Origin: Pseudomonas juntendi
Lineage (GTDB): Bacteria > Pseudomonadota > Gammaproteobacteria > Pseudomonadales > Pseudomonadaceae
Length of the DNA stretch: 64,000 bases
NCBI RefSeq assembly: GCF_009932375.1
Contig: NZ_BLJG01000067.1
Span: 1-64,000, forward strand
Direction: 5' to 3'
Positions 8,847 to 17,712 of the stretch are shown here, in pieces. Each line of letters opens with the position of its first letter. Within the stretch, counting starts at the first letter, position 1. Below the pieces are notes generated by a model. That model had not been told where the DNA came from. It ran no database searches and saw only the letters and a list, made by a program, of their open reading frames with translations. The position numbers were made by a program, and so were the translations under genes.

Positions 8847-10004
8847 ATGCCTGCCTCGCGTTCCGAAAGTCGTCTGCTGCGGCTATTGCCGCCCGCCCTG
8901 AATATCCCCCCCAAAGAATGGTTGCGTGCCGGTATTGGCGCACTGCTTGGCTTGTTCCTCGCCGGCTGGCTGACCAGCATGGCCTACGGCCCGGGTATCG
9001 CCCTGCACTTGCTGGGCCCGTTGGCCGCGTCGGCGGTGCTGGTGTTCGCGGTGCACTCCGGCCCGTTGGCCCAGCCTTGGCCGGTGCTGGGCAGTTACGC
9101 CCTGGCAGGCGCTGTTGGCCTGGCCATGCGCCAGGGGTTCGGCCCCGAGTTGTGGGTAGCCGCCGTGGCGCTGGGGATCTCGATCCTGGTCATGTGCCTG
9201 CTGCGCTGCCTGCACCCCCCGGGTGGCGGGGTGGCCGTGAGTGCGGTACTGGCCGACCCGGGCCTGACCGCCCTGGGCGACCACCTGTTGCAACCGGTGT
9301 TGCTCAATGCACTGATCCTGGTAACGGTGGCAGTGCTCTACAACCGCCTGACGGGCGTGCGCTACCCCAAAGGCGCGGTAATCCGCAAGGACCTGCACCA
9401 TACCCATGACCCACTGCCTACCGAGCGCGTTGGCGTGCGCAGCGAAGACCTGGACCATGCCCTCGAAGAGCTGGGCGAGTTCGTGGACGTCACCCGGGAC
9501 GAACTGGAGCGCATTATCCTGGCCACCGAGCAGCATGCATTGCAGCGCAGCCTGGGCGGCATCACCGCGGCGTCAGTGATGTCTCGCGATGTGCAATTCG
9601 CCAGCCCCGACACGACGTTGGAGCAGGCCTGGGCCATGCTGGCCAGCCATCATCTGAAAACACTGCCGGTGCTGCAGCACGGCAAACTGGTGGGCATTGT
9701 CAGCCTCAGCGATCTGGTTGGCCCGGCCATGCAGCGTGGCCGTTTCACCTGGCGCGGACTGTTTGGCCGCCCGCCCGTGCGCCTGGCCCAGGTGATGATG
9801 CATCCAGTGGTCAGCGTCAGCAGCCAGCACCCGCTGGAGCGCCTGCTGCCGCTGCTGTGCGAACAAGGCCTGCATTGCCTGCCGGTGCTCGACGATGGGC
9901 GCCTGGTGGGGGTGATCACCCAGACCGATCTGATCGCCGGCCTCAAGCGCCAGTTGCTCAGCAAGGCCCAACAGGTTTCAGAGAACAGGGTCCCAGCGTT
10001 GTGA
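8847..10004 (+). CDS. HPP-family membrane protein with paired CBS domains
   Basis: A 385-aa protein: an N-terminal HPP domain (about 20-170) with several hydrophobic helices and the signature LHPPGGGVA near residue 124, a soluble linker, then two CBS modules (about 235-375; VMSRDVQFASPDTTLEQAW and VMMHPVVSVSSQHPLERLL). HPP proteins in phototrophs have been linked to nitrite transport, and CBS pairs usually bind adenosine nucleotides, so a nucleotide-gated transporter is plausible. The start chosen is the ATG directly before the conserved N terminus. The 3' end overlaps the convergent LysR gene by 27 bases. Confidence 0.85.
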   Translation: MPASRSESRLLRLLPPALNIPPKEWLRAGIGALLGLFLAGWLTSMAYGPGIALHLLGPLAASAVLVFAVHSGPLAQPWPVLGSYALAGAVGLAMRQGFGPELWVAAVALGISILVMCLLRCLHPPGGGVAVSAVLADPGLTALGDHLLQPVLLNALILVTVAVLYNRLTGVRYPKGAVIRKDLHHTHDPLPTERVGVRSEDLDHALEELGEFVDVTRDELERIILATEQHALQRSLGGITAASVMSRDVQFASPDTTLEQAWAMLASHHLKTLPVLQHGKLVGIVSLSDLVGPAMQRGRFTWRGLFGRPPVRLAQVMMHPVVSVSSQHPLERLLPLLCEQGLHCLPVLDDGRLVGVITQTDLIAGLKRQLLSKAQQVSENRVPAL

Positions 10005-10844
10005 CCAGTCGCTTGCGCCGGCGGCCACCAGCCGGCGCAGCACGCTGAACGCCTGTTGCAGGGCTTCGCTGTCGCGTTTGCGCGGGTAGACCAGATAGGT
10101 TGGGTAGGTGAATTCCGGCGCGTGCGGGACTCGCTCGAAAACCCCACTGTCGAGGTAGGCCTGGACCACCCGTGTGCGGAAGTAGCCGCTACCGCCTTGG
10201 TCGAGAATGAACTGCAGCGCCAGTGGGCCGAGGTTGAAGCTCAGCGCCGGGCGCGCGCAGTCGGGCAAGGCCGCGTCATGCTGGCGGCGGAAGGCCTGGC
10301 CCCAGTCGATGTAGATATACGGCTCGGGCCGATCGACCCGGCGCACGCGGATCAGCTTTTCTTCCATCAACTGCTCGACCTGCAAACCCGGGCCATAGGT
10401 TGGCTGGTAGACCAGCGCAGCGTCCAGCAGGCCCATCTCGACCTTGCGCAGCAGCGCCTCGCCGTCGCTGACCTCGCTGCGGATCGCGTGGCTGGGCAGT
10501 TCGCGATGCAGGGCGCTGACCCAATCGAGCATCATCGGGTTGCCCAGGCTCACTTCACCGCCTACATGCAGCACCTGCTGGCAGCCCTCGGGCAGCGGCA
10601 GGTCACGGCGCGCCGCCTCCCAGGTCTGCACCAACTGGTTGGCATAACTGACGAAAGCTTCGCCATCGCAGGTCAAGCTGGCGCCACTGCGGCTGCGCAC
10701 GAACAACTGGCAACCCAACTGCTGTTCAAGGCGCTGCACCCGGGCGGTGATCGCCGTTTGCGAAACGAACAGGCGCTCGGCGGCAGCGACCAGGCTGCCG
10801 CAGCGCACGATCTCCAGAAAGGTACGGGCCTGTTCGATATCCAT
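9978..10844 (-). CDS. LysR-family transcriptional regulator
   Basis: A 288-aa regulator with an N-terminal winged helix (MDIEQARTFLEIVRCGSLVAAAERL, then VSQTAITARVQRLEQQLG) and a C-terminal effector domain. It is divergent from prpE with 178 bases between the starts, the classic layout for a LysR regulator and its target. I therefore infer it may control prpE, though LysR proteins can also act elsewhere. Its stop lies inside the end of the HPP-CBS gene. Confidence 0.9.
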   Translation of the reverse strand: MDIEQARTFLEIVRCGSLVAAAERLFVSQTAITARVQRLEQQLGCQLFVRSRSGASLTCDGEAFVSYANQLVQTWEAARRDLPLPEGCQQVLHVGGEVSLGNPMMLDWVSALHRELPSHAIRSEVSDGEALLRKVEMGLLDAALVYQPTYGPGLQVEQLMEEKLIRVRRVDRPEPYIYIDWGQAFRRQHDAALPDCARPALSFNLGPLALQFILDQGGSGYFRTRVVQAYLDSGVFERVPHAPEFTYPTYLVYPRKRDSEALQQAFSVLRRLVAAGASDWSQRWDPVL

Positions 10845-10993
10845 GGGCTGCTCGGTGGCTTGAGGGGGGCCTATTCTAGGGGTTTTGCACCGAAATAGGG
10901 CGCATTGGCGCGTTATGCAAATTTGCAGGTCGGTTGTGACTTTAGTGGCCTGGCGAGGCGGGCGGTGCAGTCCATACTTCAGGTTCGCCCTTC

Positions 10994-11006
10994 AATAACA
11001 ACAAAA
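10994..11006 (+). promoter_or_regulatory. Hfq/Crc-type A-rich motif at prpE start
   Basis: AATAACAACAAAA contains two overlapping exact matches to AANAANAA, the motif bound by Hfq with Crc in Pseudomonas to repress translation of catabolic mRNAs when preferred carbon is present. It lies 17-29 bases before the prpE ATG, where binding would block ribosomes. No strong Shine-Dalgarno sequence is seen there. Confidence 0.6.
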
Positions 11007-11022
11007 TCGGGTTCCTTTCGAT

Positions 11023-12912
11023 ATGAGCTACCAGCACAGCTACGCCCAGTCCATCTCCGACCCTGCCGCTTTCTGGGCGAAACAGGCCGCTCACCTGGCC
11101 TGGTATCAAAAACCTGCCCAGGTCTTGCAAGAGAACGCCGATGGCACTCACCGCTGGTTCGCCGATGGCCGGCTCAATAGCTGCTACCTGGCCCTCGATC
11201 ACCAGATCGAGCAGGGCCGCGGCGAGCAATTGGCGCTGATCTACGATTCGCCGGTGACTGGCGTGCAGCAAACCTACACCTACCTGCAGTTACGCGACGA
11301 GGTGGCGCGCCTGGCCGGCTTGCTGCGTGAACTGGGCGTTAACAAAGGCGACGGCGTGATCATCTACATGCCCATGGTGCCGCAGGCGGCCATGGCCATG
11401 CTGGCCTGTGCGCGGATTGGGGCGGTGCACTCGGTGGTATTCGGAGGCTTCGCCGCCAACGAGCTGGCCCTGCGCATCGATGACGCGCGGCCGGCGCTGC
11501 TGCTGACGGCTTCCTGCGGGCTGGAGTTCGACAAGGTGATCCCCTACAAGCCACTGGTCGACCGTGCGCTGCAACTGGCCAGGCACCAGCCGCGCTCGGT
11601 GCTGGTGCTGCAGCGGCCGCAGATGAAGGCCGATCTGCTGCCAGGGCGCGACCTGGATTGGCAGGTGGCGGTGCAAACTGCCAAGCCGGTTGAGCCGGTG
11701 GCGCTGGATGCCGGTGACCCGCTGTACATCATGTACACCTCGGGCACCACGGGCAAACCCAAGGGCATCGTCCGCGAAAACGGCGGCAACGCGGTGGCAC
11801 TGTGTTACGCCATGCGCCATATCTACGGCATGCAAGCCGGTGATGTGTGGTGGGGCATTTCCGATGTGGGCTGGGTGGTGGGGCACTCGCTGATCGTCTA
11901 CGGGCCGTTGATGAGCGGCTGCACCACGATATTCTACGAGGGCAAGCCGATTCGCACGCCAGACGCCGCTGCCTACTGGCGGGTGGTCGAGCAGTATCGG
12001 GTCAATGCGCTGTTCTGTGCGCCCACGGCCATGCGTGCCATTCGCAAGGAGGACCCGCAGGGCGAGCGGGTACGCAACCATGACCTCAGCTCGCTGCGCC
12101 ATGTGTTCCTGGCGGGTGAAAAGCTCGATTCGAGCACCCATCAATGGCTGGAGCAGGTGAGTGGCAAGCCTGTGCACGACCATTGGTGGCAGACCGAAAC
12201 CGGCTGGCCAGTCACTGCGCCCTGCGTGGGGCTGGAGGGCAGCGCGGCACGGCCGGGTTCGAGCAACCGCGCCGTGCCCGGCTATCACGTACGTGTGCTG
12301 GACGACGAAGGGCGCCTGCTGGGCCCCCACCAGCAGGGCTCGATCGTGATCGCCCTGCCATTGCCGCCCGGTTGCAGCCAGACGCTGTGGGGCGACCACG
12401 CACGTTACCTGCAGGCCTATCTGCACAGCTACCCTGGCTACTACCACACGGGCGATGGCGGCTACCTGGACGATGATGGCTTCGTTTACATCATGGGGCG
12501 CACCGATGATGTGATCAACGTATCCGGGCATCGGCTTTCCACGGGGGAAATGGAAGACCTGGTGGCGCGCCACCCGGCGGTGGCCGAGTGCGCGGTGATT
12601 GGCGTGCATGACGAAATAAAGGGCCAGGTGCCGTTGGCGCTGGTGGTGCTCAAGGACGGCGAGGGCATTGCCGAGGCGCAGTTGCTGGTCGACCTGGTGG
12701 GCTGCGTGCGCGAGGAAATAGGCCCGTTGGCGTGCTTCAACCGAGTGCGGCTGGTGAAGCGCCTGCCCAAGACCCGCTCCGGGAAGATCCTGCGGGCGGT
12801 GTTGCGCAAGATTGCCGATGGGCAGGACTACGTCCCGCCTTCGACCTTGGACGACCCGGCAGTGCTGGGAGAGATCGAGGCGCTGCTGGCTGACTTGCCC
12901 AGGGCGGTTTAG
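11023..12912 (+). CDS. prpE: Propionyl-CoA synthetase (acyl-CoA synthetase, PrpE type)
   Basis: Activates propionate (or acetate) with ATP and CoA. The 629-aa protein aligns from memory along its whole length with E. coli PrpE. Adenylation motifs YTSGTTGKPKG (about 239-249), HDHWWQTETGWP, GRTDDVINVSGHRLSTGEMED and the catalytic lysine K588 in PKTRSGKILR are intact. An acetyl-CoA synthetase would usually be about 20 residues longer, so the propionate type is preferred. It is divergent from a LysR gene and overlaps the convergent ATPase gene by four bases. Confidence 0.9.
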   Translation: MSYQHSYAQSISDPAAFWAKQAAHLAWYQKPAQVLQENADGTHRWFADGRLNSCYLALDHQIEQGRGEQLALIYDSPVTGVQQTYTYLQLRDEVARLAGLLRELGVNKGDGVIIYMPMVPQAAMAMLACARIGAVHSVVFGGFAANELALRIDDARPALLLTASCGLEFDKVIPYKPLVDRALQLARHQPRSVLVLQRPQMKADLLPGRDLDWQVAVQTAKPVEPVALDAGDPLYIMYTSGTTGKPKGIVRENGGNAVALCYAMRHIYGMQAGDVWWGISDVGWVVGHSLIVYGPLMSGCTTIFYEGKPIRTPDAAAYWRVVEQYRVNALFCAPTAMRAIRKEDPQGERVRNHDLSSLRHVFLAGEKLDSSTHQWLEQVSGKPVHDHWWQTETGWPVTAPCVGLEGSAARPGSSNRAVPGYHVRVLDDEGRLLGPHQQGSIVIALPLPPGCSQTLWGDHARYLQAYLHSYPGYYHTGDGGYLDDDGFVYIMGRTDDVINVSGHRLSTGEMEDLVARHPAVAECAVIGVHDEIKGQVPLALVVLKDGEGIAEAQLLVDLVGCVREEIGPLACFNRVRLVKRLPKTRSGKILRAVLRKIADGQDYVPPSTLDDPAVLGEIEALLADLPRAV

Positions 12913-13985
12913 CCCTGAGGCCCGACCACCTGCAGTTGCCCCAGGCGGCTGCGGGTGCGCATCAGGTCGGCAAGCGGCCCACCCAGGCTTTGTTCCAACG
13001 GTCGTTTGCCGATCACCGTCACCTGCCTGTCCTGGTCGTACAGCACATCCACCAGGTTGACGAAACGTTGTTGCGCCGCCAGGGAGCAGTCCGCCAGGTC
13101 CTCCAGCCCATCGATGACCCATTCGTCGTACTGCTCGGCCAGCACCAGGTAGTCGATCACCGCCGTGGCCTTTTCGCACAGGTCGTCGAAGCCGAGCACC
13201 ACGCGCCGGCCCTCCACCGCAAGGGCGCGCAGTGGGCGCTTGTTCACGTCCAGCTGCACTGGCCGTGGCGCGGGTACCTGCAACGCCTGGCGCTGCGCGG
13301 CAGTGCCGGGCCATACATAATGCCCCTGGGTGAACCGCTGCTGCTCGCGGTTGGCCGGCAGGCTGCGAAAGTCGGTATCGCCACCGATTTCCAGGACCTC
13401 CATCGAGCTGTTGATCAGGCGGATCACTGGCAGGAAACGCTCATGGTACAGGGGGTTGGGCAGCAGCCCCTCAGGCGCGTAGTTGGACGTCACCAGCAAA
13501 AACACCCCGCGGCTGAACAAGGCATTGAACAGCCGGGTGAGCAGCATGGCATCGCCAATGTCATGTACATGGAATTCATCGAAACACAGCACCCGGCAAT
13601 CGCCTATCAGCTCGTCCAGGGTCGCGCCCAGTGCGTCGTCCAGCGCCCGGTGGCGATGCATGCCTTGGTGCAGGCGGGCAAAAAAATCATGAAAGTGCAG
13701 GCGCTTCTTGGCTTCGACCGGTACGGCCTGATAGAAGCCGTCGAGCAGCCAGCTTTTGCCCCGGCCGACCGAGCCGTACAGGTACAGGCTACGCGGCTGG
13801 CCTTGCTCCAATTGTGCCAATTGCCTGGCCATGCAGTGGATCACCCGGCGCTGGCCATCGCTGAGCTGATAACCGCGGCTGTGCGCCTTGTCTTCGAACC
13901 AGGCGAGCAGTTCGCTCTGATGCGCGGCAGCGCCGCGCAGGCGTTGGCCAAGTTGGCGCAGCGGGGTAGGGATCCAGGCAGGCAA
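12909..13985 (-). CDS. AFG1/ZapE-family ATPase
   Basis: A 358-aa P-loop ATPase of the AFG1 family that includes the division protein ZapE. Walker A GSVGRGKS (about 71-78), Walker B in CRVLCFDEFHVHDIGDA, and sensor TSNYAPEGLLPNPLYHERFLP are all present. I choose a TTG start at 13985 because GGAG lies eight bases before it. The longer open frame to 14102 has no such signal. Pseudomonas usually has another ZapE gene, so this may be a second paralogue; that was not tested. Confidence 0.85.
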   Translation of the reverse strand: MPAWIPTPLRQLGQRLRGAAAHQSELLAWFEDKAHSRGYQLSDGQRRVIHCMARQLAQLEQGQPRSLYLYGSVGRGKSWLLDGFYQAVPVEAKKRLHFHDFFARLHQGMHRHRALDDALGATLDELIGDCRVLCFDEFHVHDIGDAMLLTRLFNALFSRGVFLLVTSNYAPEGLLPNPLYHERFLPVIRLINSSMEVLEIGGDTDFRSLPANREQQRFTQGHYVWPGTAAQRQALQVPAPRPVQLDVNKRPLRALAVEGRRVVLGFDDLCEKATAVIDYLVLAEQYDEWVIDGLEDLADCSLAAQQRFVNLVDVLYDQDRQVTVIGKRPLEQSLGGPLADLMRTRSRLGQLQVVGPQG

Positions 13986-14115
13986 AAGCACAGCTCCTTG
14001 GGCATTGACGGGGCAGTGTGCAGCTTGCCCGAGGGCGGCGATTTTGACCAATAGAGAAATTGCGCGGCAATCATCACTTCTCGCGATAGGTGCCGCCGCC
14101 ACGGCTGTCGCTGGG

Positions 14116-14358
14116 CTATGCCTTGCGTTCCAGCTGGCGCTCGATCATGTACTTCACCGCCAGGCGGCGCTCTTTCAGGTGGCGCAGGTCCTCGTCGACG
14201 AAATTGCCTGCCGAGATGGCCTCGGCGGCCAGTACCTGGTTGTCGATATCGACGTACTCATCCAGCAAGCGATCCAGTGCCTTGTCGGCCTGGCGACGTT
14301 GTTGAACGATCTCGCGTGGGTAGTGCAGGTCCTGGTAAAGGTCGTGAGAGACAGGCAT
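14116..14358 (-). CDS. Small YdcH/DUF465-like helical protein
   Basis: An 80-aa cytoplasmic protein (MPVSHDLYQDLHYPREIVQ...) dominated by charged amphipathic helix. It ends LKERRLAVKYMIERQLERK, which resembles the C-terminal half of YdcH/DUF465 proteins. AAGGAGG stands five bases before the ATG at 14358, so the frame's earlier ATG at 14376 is rejected. The function of this family is unknown. It is the last feature before the tRNA-Gln promoter. Confidence 0.75.
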   Translation of the reverse strand: MPVSHDLYQDLHYPREIVQQRRQADKALDRLLDEYVDIDNQVLAAEAISAGNFVDEDLRHLKERRLAVKYMIERQLERKA

Positions 14359-14512
14359 GGGTTCCTCCTTGGTCAATGCAGATGGGTTATCTGATTTGAA
14401 GGGAGGAACGCGAATGTGTTGAAGCGAAGCGAGAAGAAAACGACGGATGGTAGGCGGCGGCGGCAGAAATGACTAAGCCGCTGTTTTTTGGCAATTTTTT
14501 TTCATCAGGGGG

Positions 14513-14541
14513 TTCACAGACCGAAACTTTGTTGTTAAAGT
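14513..14541 (+). promoter_or_regulatory. tRNA-Gln promoter
   Basis: TTCACA (14513-14518), a spacer of exactly 17 bases and TAAAGT (14536-14541) form a good sigma-70 promoter. A GC-rich discriminator (GCCGCGC) follows, typical of stringently controlled stable-RNA promoters. Transcription would begin near 14548, leaving about 70 bases of precursor before the mature tRNA. Confidence 0.6.
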
Positions 14542-14615
14542 GCCGCGCATTCCAAGACAACACGCAGTTGTCACTCACTTGGAATTGTCAGAGCAGCTCA
14601 CGCTGCATCCGATAC

Positions 14616-14690
14616 AGGGGCGTCGCCAAGCGGTAAGGCAGCAGGTTTTGATCCTGCCATGCGTTGGTTCGAATCCAGCCGCCCCTGCCA
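14616..14690 (+). tRNA. tRNA-Gln (anticodon TTG)
   Basis: A complete cloverleaf. The acceptor arms AGGGGCG and CGCCCCT pair perfectly. The D arm is GCCAAGCGGTAAGGC. The anticodon stem GCAGG/CCTGC encloses loop TTTTGAT with anticodon TTG. The T loop contains GGTTCGAATCC and the 3' CCA is encoded. It reads CAA and probably CAG codons. Stands alone, not in a tRNA cluster. Confidence 0.97.
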
Positions 14691-14714
14691 TTTCCCAGTT
14701 CCAAACGTAACTTG

Positions 14715-14746
14715 CCCGGTGCTTATTCTGATGAGCGTCGGGTTTT
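14715..14746 (+). terminator. tRNA-Gln terminator
   Basis: An eleven-pair stem (14715-14725 with 14732-14742, including three or four G-U pairs) with a six-base loop is followed by TTTT. It starts 25 bases after the tRNA. Confidence 0.6.
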
Positions 14747-14805
14747 GTCGTTTCTGCGCGTGCGAAATGCCACACCCACTGTGGCCGCAGCGTTGCGTTG
14801 GCCCA

Positions 14806-14822
14806 GGGCCGCAAAGCGGCCC
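14806..14822. repeat. REP-like hairpin
   Basis: GGGCCGC-AAA-GCGGCCC, a perfect seven-pair stem, is the core hairpin typical of P. putida REP elements. It lies just after the hybrid kinase stop and before the tRNA terminator on the other strand, and may stop or stabilise the phytochrome-operon transcript. The flanking REP consensus is not conserved here. Confidence 0.5.
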
Positions 14823-14831
14823 AGCCATTGG

Positions 14832-17231
14832 TCAGCCCTGGCGCACTGCCAGGCCGCCCAGCATCTCGTTGAGCACCCGCGCCAGTTCATCGGCTTGCAC
14901 CGGTTTCTGCATCACCAGGCTGCCCGGCAATTCCAACCCTTGCAACTCCGCATAGCCGGTAAGAAACACCACCGGCAGGTGCGGGCGCCGCTCGCGGGCC
15001 GCCAAGGCCAGTTGCCCACCGTTGAATTCCGGCATGGCGAAATCGGTCAGCAGCAAGTCGATCTCGTCATCCAGCAACGCCAGTGCCTGTTCGCCGCTGT
15101 GCGCCTGGCGCACCTGGTAGCCGTACTGGCGCAGTACATCGCCGAGCATGTCACGTACCAGGTGGTCATCGTCCACCAGCAGTACGGTCCGGTTACGGCC
15201 GCTATCGTTGATCGAAAGGCTGAGCACGGCAGCTGCCGGTTCACTGACCGCGCGGTCTTTCACTGCTGGCAGGTATACCGCCACCTCGGTACCACGCCCT
15301 GGCTTGGTGTCGATGCGCACACCACCACCGGACTGTTTGGCGAAACCAAAGACCTGGGCCAGCCCAAGCCCTGAACCCTTGCCGATATCCTTGGTGGTGA
15401 AGAACGGCTCGAACACCTTGGCCACCACCTCTTCGCTCATGCCGCACCCGGTGTCGCGAATGCTCAGCATCACGTATTCGCCTCGCTCAGGGTCTTCCGG
15501 GCGCTGTGGGGGGGTGTCGATGCAGGTGTTGTGGGTCGCCAGGATCAACTGGCCGCCATCGGGCATGGCATCGCGGGCATTGATGGCCAGGTTGAGAATG
15601 ATCATTTCAGTCTGGGTCGGGTCGGTCAGCGCCTGCCACAGGCTTGGGTCCAGGTCCAGGCGCACCGAGATATTGCCGCCCAAGGTGCGGCGTAATAGTT
15701 CCTCAAGGCCCGCCAGGGTGCGGTTGAGGTTCAGCGGTACCGGTTCCAGGCGCTGGCGACGGGAGAAGGCGAGCAATTGCGAGGTCAACTTGGCACCGCG
15801 CTCACCCGCTTCGCGAACATGCTTGAGGCGCGACCGGGCTTTGTCCAGGTCGCCCCGGGTCAGATCGCGCTCAAGGAAACTGGCACCGGTGAGGATCACG
15901 GTCAGCAGGTTGTTGAAGTCGTGCGCCACGCCGGCAGTCAGCTGGCCGACCGCTTCCAGGCGTTGCATCTGCTGCAAGGCGGCCTCGATGCGCTCGCGCT
16001 CATCGATCTGCTCGCGCAGGCGGGCATTGGCTTCGGCCAGGCCCAGCGCGGTTTCGCGCTCGCTGGTGATGTCCCGGGCGACCACGTAAAGCAGGGTGTC
16101 TTCGGGGACCACGACCCACGACAGCCAGCGTTGCTGGCCACTGGCGTGAAGGATGCGGCCAACGAAACGCACGCTGGTACGGCCGTGCGCGAGCGCGGCC
16201 AGTTCGGTCAACAGCAGTTCCTGATCGCTGTCGGGCAACAGGTGCAACAGCGACGACTGGCTCAGGCGCTCGCGGGAAAAGCCCAGGCTGGCTTCCCAGG
16301 CGGGGTTCAGCGCCACCGGGGTGAGGTCCTTGTTCAGCACTGCCAGCAGATCCTGTGACAGCTCCCAGGCGCGGTCGCGTTCACGGGTACGGCGTTCCAC
16401 CCGCTCGCCCAGCATCTCGTTGAGCTGGCGCAGTGCCTGGGTGGCCAGGCGCTGGGTGTTGATGTCTTGCAGCACGCCGGAAAAGCGCACGCACTGGCCG
16501 TTCACGAACTGGCTCTGGCCACTGCTGAGCAACCAGCGCGGCTCCTGGCCACTGGGTTGGGCAGTGCGAAATTCCACCCGGTATTGGCCACCGCTTTCGG
16601 GCAGCATGGCGTATTCGACAGCATTGCGCACCAGCGCAAGGTCGTCTGGGTAGATGCCGTCGTAGAACACCTGCATGGTCATTTCCATGCTGGCGGGCAG
16701 GCCGAACAGGGTCTTGCAGCGCTCGTCCCATATCAACGAGCCATCTTGCGGGCGCAGGTCCCAGGTGCCCATGCCCGCGGCGTCGATGGCGATGCGCGCC
16801 CGCGCCTCGACATCGACCAGTGCCTCCTCGGCGCGGCGCCGGCGCTGGCGCTCCTGCACTTCGGTCATTGCCCGGCGTACCGCCTTGGGCAGTAGCGGCA
16901 GGTTCTTCTTCAGCACATAGTCGGTAGCGCCCAGGCGGATCATTTCCACGGCATGCTCTTCGCCGTAGATCCCGGAGAGAAAAATGAACGGGGTGTCGGC
17001 AGCCAGGCGCTGGGCGATGGCCAGCACCTCGGTGCCGGACGAGCCCGGCAGCACGCAGTCGCAAAGGATCAGGTCGTAGTGGTCCTGCTTCAGGGCATGC
17101 TCGACCCCCGTATGGTCGAATACCAGATGCGATTGCACATGCAGCCCGCTGCGCTCCAGGCGCATCAAGGTCAGCTCGGCGTCCATCGAGCTGTCTTCGA
17201 CCATCAGTAGTTTCAACGGCGTTTGCGGCAT
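14832..17231 (-). CDS. Hybrid sensor histidine kinase (REC-PAS-PAS-HisKA-HATPase-REC)
   Basis: A 799-aa cytoplasmic phosphorelay protein. It has an N-terminal receiver with Asp58 in LILCDCVLPG, two PAS regions (about 150-270 and 290-390), and an H box LTAGVAHDFNNLLTV near 440. The ATPase domain has LAINARDAMPDGG and GSGLGLAQVFGF, and a C-terminal receiver (about 680-790) has its aspartate in LLLTDFAMP. There is no membrane segment. It is the last gene of the phytochrome operon, 13 bases after the single-domain receiver, so it may receive the light signal through its first receiver. No DNA-binding output is fused. Confidence 0.94.
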   Translation of the reverse strand: MPQTPLKLLMVEDSSMDAELTLMRLERSGLHVQSHLVFDHTGVEHALKQDHYDLILCDCVLPGSSGTEVLAIAQRLAADTPFIFLSGIYGEEHAVEMIRLGATDYVLKKNLPLLPKAVRRAMTEVQERQRRRRAEEALVDVEARARIAIDAAGMGTWDLRPQDGSLIWDERCKTLFGLPASMEMTMQVFYDGIYPDDLALVRNAVEYAMLPESGGQYRVEFRTAQPSGQEPRWLLSSGQSQFVNGQCVRFSGVLQDINTQRLATQALRQLNEMLGERVERRTRERDRAWELSQDLLAVLNKDLTPVALNPAWEASLGFSRERLSQSSLLHLLPDSDQELLLTELAALAHGRTSVRFVGRILHASGQQRWLSWVVVPEDTLLYVVARDITSERETALGLAEANARLREQIDERERIEAALQQMQRLEAVGQLTAGVAHDFNNLLTVILTGASFLERDLTRGDLDKARSRLKHVREAGERGAKLTSQLLAFSRRQRLEPVPLNLNRTLAGLEELLRRTLGGNISVRLDLDPSLWQALTDPTQTEMIILNLAINARDAMPDGGQLILATHNTCIDTPPQRPEDPERGEYVMLSIRDTGCGMSEEVVAKVFEPFFTTKDIGKGSGLGLAQVFGFAKQSGGGVRIDTKPGRGTEVAVYLPAVKDRAVSEPAAAVLSLSINDSGRNRTVLLVDDDHLVRDMLGDVLRQYGYQVRQAHSGEQALALLDDEIDLLLTDFAMPEFNGGQLALAARERRPHLPVVFLTGYAELQGLELPGSLVMQKPVQADELARVLNEMLGGLAVRQG

Positions 17232-17244
17232 CGTTGCGGCGGCC

Positions 17245-17706
17245 TCAATTGCTACCGCGACGGTTCAGCCGCAGCGAGCCAGGTGGTGGTTCATTCAGTA
17301 CGGCCCAGAAGATGCCCAGGTCGGAAATGGCGGCGACGAATTCCTTGAATTCCACGGGTTTGACCACATACGCGTTCACCCCTAGCTCGTAGGCGCGCAG
17401 CAGGTCGGGCTCTTCGCGGGACGAGGTCAGCATGACCGTGGGGATACTACGCAGCTCGGCAGTGGCGCGCACTTCCTTGAGCACCTCCAGGCCGTCGACT
17501 TTGGGTAGCTTCAGGTCCAGCAGCATTACAGCAGGGTTGCCGTCATCACGATCGGCATAGGCGTTGCGGCGCAACAGGTAGTCCAGCGCCTCGGCACCGT
17601 CGCGCAGGACGATGACCTCGTTGGCCAACTGGCTACGCTCCAGAGCCAAAAGCGTCAACTCCAGGTCTCGTGGATTGTCTTCGACCAGCAGGATGGGTTT
17701 GAGCAT
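17245..17706 (-). CDS. Single-domain response regulator of the phytochrome operon
   Basis: A 153-aa CheY-like receiver of the Rcp1 type that typically accompanies bacteriophytochrome kinases. Phospho-acceptor Asp64 in VMLLDLKLPKVDG, acidic pair VEDN near residue 10, and conserved lysine in AYVVKPVEFKEF. It has only the receiver plus a short tail, so it works as a phosphate carrier or by protein contact. It lies seven bases after bphP and 13 before the hybrid kinase. Confidence 0.94.
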   Translation of the reverse strand: MLKPILLVEDNPRDLELTLLALERSQLANEVIVLRDGAEALDYLLRRNAYADRDDGNPAVMLLDLKLPKVDGLEVLKEVRATAELRSIPTVMLTSSREEPDLLRAYELGVNAYVVKPVEFKEFVAAISDLGIFWAVLNEPPPGSLRLNRRGSN

Positions 17707-17712
17707 GATTGT

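Noticed and set aside
11290..13314. Long minus-strand frame across prpE and the AFG1-type gene
   Set aside because: Antisense to prpE and out of frame with the ATPase; no ribosome site or domain.
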